From contig JAQGIF010000064.1 of the NCBI GenBank assembly GCA_028291345.1, positions 1 to 43,457 of the forward strand: a stretch of 43,457 bases of DNA. Reading direction: 5' to 3'. Below are positions 41,773-43,457 of this stretch, piece after piece. The stretch's first letter is position 1; each line of letters opens with the position of its first letter. Below the pieces are notes generated by a model that saw only the letters and a list, made by a program, of their open reading frames with translations, was not told where the DNA came from and made no database searches. The position numbers were made by a program, and so were the translations under genes. Origin of the DNA: Rhodospirillales bacterium (GTDB lineage Bacteria > Pseudomonadota > Alphaproteobacteria > BOG-932 > Roseiterribacteraceae).

Positions 41773-43313
41773 CACAAACACCAATAAAAGCACTGCTCGC
41801 TCTTCTCCTGACGACCCTGGCCGGCTGCTCCGTCGGTCCCAACTATGAGAAGCCCAGCGCGCCGACGGCCTCAGCCTTCAAGGAGCAAGTCGGCTGGAAG
41901 GCGAGCGATCCCCAGGATGAGATAGATCGCGGGGCCTGGTGGTCGATCTATAAAGATCCCGTGCTCGACGCGCTGGAGAAGAAGGTCGAGGTTAACAATC
42001 AGACCCTGAAGGCGTCGGAAGCAGCCTACCGCCAAGCCCGTGCGATCGTGGATCAGGCGCGTGCGAGTTTCTTACCCACCATCGGTGGGGATTTCGGCGG
42101 CACGCGGTCGCATAGCGGTGGGGGAAACAGTTCGCGCGGCGGCGGTTTCAGCAGCGGCGGCGGCATCATCAATTTGGGGGGGCGCAGCAGCACCCAGAAT
42201 TCGTTCAGCGCCTCGGTCGGCACAACCTGGGACATCGACGTCTGGGGCCGCATTCGGCGCACGGTTGAGGGCGATGTCGCGACGGCCCAGGCCAGCGCCG
42301 CCGACCTCGCCTCCGCCCGCCTGTCGGCGCAGAGCACGCTGGCGATCGATTATTTCCAGCTGCGCTATCAGGAGGAGCTGAAGCGCCTTCTGGACAGGAC
42401 GGCGGCCAGTTTCACCCGCTCGCTGCAGATCACTCAGAACCAGTATAATGTCGGCGTCGCGGCCAAGGCGGACGTGCTGTCGGCCCGTACGCAGCTGTTG
42501 AACGCACAATCCTCGGCGGTCAATTCCGGGGTGCTGCGCGCAACATTGGAACATGCCATCGCCGTGCTGGTCGGCGAGCCAGCCGGCGATTTCTCGATCG
42601 CGCGGACCGGCCTGCCCGCAGGCGTGCCGGTCGCGCCCGTTGGATTGCCGTCAACCCTGCTGGAGCGCCGGCCCGACATCGCCGCCACCGAGCGCCGCAT
42701 GGCAGCGGCCAACGCGCAGATCGGCGTCGCTATCGCCGCCTACTTCCCCGACCTGACCTTGTCACCATCCTATGGCTTTTCCGGCTCCCATCTCGGCCAT
42801 CTGATCGGCTCCGCCACTAATGTCTGGTCGCTGGGCGCGACATTGACCGAGACGATCTTCGATGCCGGCGCGCGCAGCGCCCAGGTCGAAGAGGCACGCG
42901 CGAGTTTCGACCTGGCCGTGGCGCAATATCGCGAGACTGTGCTGGGAGGCTTTCAACAGGTCGAGGATCAGCTGGCGGCGCTGCGCATTCTGGAACAGCA
43001 GAGCGCGATTGAGGACGAGACCGTGAAGACGGCCGAGGAGGCGGCCCGCCTGACCTTGAACCAGTACAAGGCCGGCACGGTGCCCTATAGCAGCGTGATC
43101 ACCGCCCAGGCGACCGCGCTCAGTACCGAACAGAACGCGCTCAACATCGTCCAGAACCGGCTGACTGCAAGCGTCTCCCTGATCGAAGCCATCGGCGGCG
43201 GCTGGGATGCCGCCGAACTGCCGGGCATCGACCAGGTAGAGGACGACAGCGCGTTCCTGCACCTGGTGCCGATCACGAGCGAGCATCCGACGAGTTCGGA
43301 CGGGAAGCCGTAA
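41769..43313 (+). CDS. Outer-membrane efflux lipoprotein (NodT/OprM-type TolC)
   Basis: Protein of 514 residues with a lipoprotein signal peptide [20 protein letters not shown]; the lipobox is LAGC with Cys20 and the mature protein starts CSVGPNYEKP, typical of NodT-family channels. The coiled helices follow (VLSARTQLLNAQSSAVN, LERRPDIAATERRMAAANAQ). A Gly/Ser-rich insert lies at about 114-145 (DNA 42109-42204). ATG 41769 overlaps the permease stop. The frame is open upstream but the signal peptide fixes the start. It closes the tripartite pump. Confidence 0.9.
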   Translation: MTQTPIKALLALLLTTLAGCSVGPNYEKPSAPTASAFKEQVGWKASDPQDEIDRGAWWSIYKDPVLDALEKKVEVNNQTLKASEAAYRQARAIVDQARASFLPTIGGDFGGTRSHSGGGNSSRGGGFSSGGGIINLGGRSSTQNSFSASVGTTWDIDVWGRIRRTVEGDVATAQASAADLASARLSAQSTLAIDYFQLRYQEELKRLLDRTAASFTRSLQITQNQYNVGVAAKADVLSARTQLLNAQSSAVNSGVLRATLEHAIAVLVGEPAGDFSIARTGLPAGVPVAPVGLPSTLLERRPDIAATERRMAAANAQIGVAIAAYFPDLTLSPSYGFSGSHLGHLIGSATNVWSLGATLTETIFDAGARSAQVEEARASFDLAVAQYRETVLGGFQQVEDQLAALRILEQQSAIEDETVKTAEEAARLTLNQYKAGTVPYSSVITAQATALSTEQNALNIVQNRLTASVSLIEAIGGGWDAAELPGIDQVEDDSAFLHLVPITSEHPTSSDGKP

Positions 43314-43389
43314 GTCCGCGGCGATAACGAACACATAAAGTGCTTCGTCCCCTCGCTCCCGAAATCTCGCTATTCCTCGGCATACTACA

Positions 43390-43410
43390 ATTTTACCTTA
43401 ATGGTAAAAT
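43390..43410. promoter_or_regulatory. AT-rich palindrome downstream of the efflux operon
   Basis: ATTTTACC-TTAAT-GGTAAAAT is a perfect 8-bp inverted repeat, about 75 bp after the efflux operon. It is not followed by a T run, so it is more operator-like than a terminator and may belong to a gene beyond the right edge. Confidence 0.45.
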
Positions 43411-43457
43411 AACATCTCGGGATCGGTGAGAGCCGGATAGATCGCTCATTCGTGCCC

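Noticed and set aside
1-43457. CRISPR arrays and complete insertion sequences
   Set aside because: No regularly spaced repeats and no transposase text were found on either strand; the only mobile-element protein seen is the integrase fragment.

Overview
The window is GC-rich bacterial chromosome. Gene style (many NTF2/SnoaL-like proteins, SDRs, acyl-CoA ligases, an ACAD11-like dehydrogenase, MdtABC-like RND efflux) suggests an alphaproteobacterium, most likely a sphingomonad. That placement is inferred from gene content and was not checked by any search. The window has two parts that meet at a tRNA-Gly(TCC) gene (8620-8693, minus strand).

Left part (1-8620), a decaying island. It starts with the end of a urea-type NitT/TauT ABC transporter operon (binding protein tail, permease, ATPase). 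Directly behind it lies a SoxC/sulfite-oxidase-like remnant scattered over several frames. An intact disulfide oxidoreductase follows. Then come a frameshifted conserved hypothetical gene, a frameshifted small gene (4984-5263), a peptidase S41 tail, an intact DJ-1/isonitrile-hydratase-like gene, a single-domain response regulator, a histidine-kinase remnant and the N-terminus of a tyrosine recombinase. The recombinase lies on the 3' side of the tRNA gene, the classical layout of an integrated element.

Right part (8724-33629), a dense catabolic region of short operons. A fused double TetR regulator with an operator-like palindrome at its start faces a Coq4-like gene plus a D-aminoacylase-like amidohydrolase. 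A convergent minus-strand operon holds an ACAD11-like dehydrogenase, an acyl-CoA ligase, two SDRs, a PaaY-like thioesterase, a ketosteroid-isomerase homologue with all three catalytic residues, and a SnoaL-like protein. Divergent from it run SnoaL-SDR-SnoaL, then an LLM flavin oxidoreductase, then SDR-ApbE-cytochrome b-like protein. Next are a frameshifted isoprenylcysteine-methyltransferase-like gene, an internally duplicated carboxymuconolactone-decarboxylase-like protein and a ferredoxin reductase. Divergent from these are an APH-type kinase, a second acyl-CoA ligase and an LpxD-like acyltransferase. A minus-strand trio (PhyH dioxygenase, EthD-like, SDR) closes the region.

Together these genes look like CoA-dependent breakdown of a hydrophobic, probably alicyclic or steroid/terpenoid-like compound: activation by the ligases, desaturation by the dehydrogenase, redox steps by the SDRs, isomerisation/hydration/dehydration by the NTF2-fold proteins, and oxidation by the LLM and PhyH enzymes. 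The kinase and the ACAD11-like dehydrogenase could form an LvaA/LvaC-type phosphorylation-dependent dehydroxylation pair. No ring-hydroxylating or ring-cleaving oxygenase, ferredoxin or P450 is visible, so the substrate cannot be named.

Right end (33898-43313): a four-gene MdtABC/TolC-like RND efflux operon, followed by a 21-bp AT-rich palindrome that probably controls a gene beyond the window.
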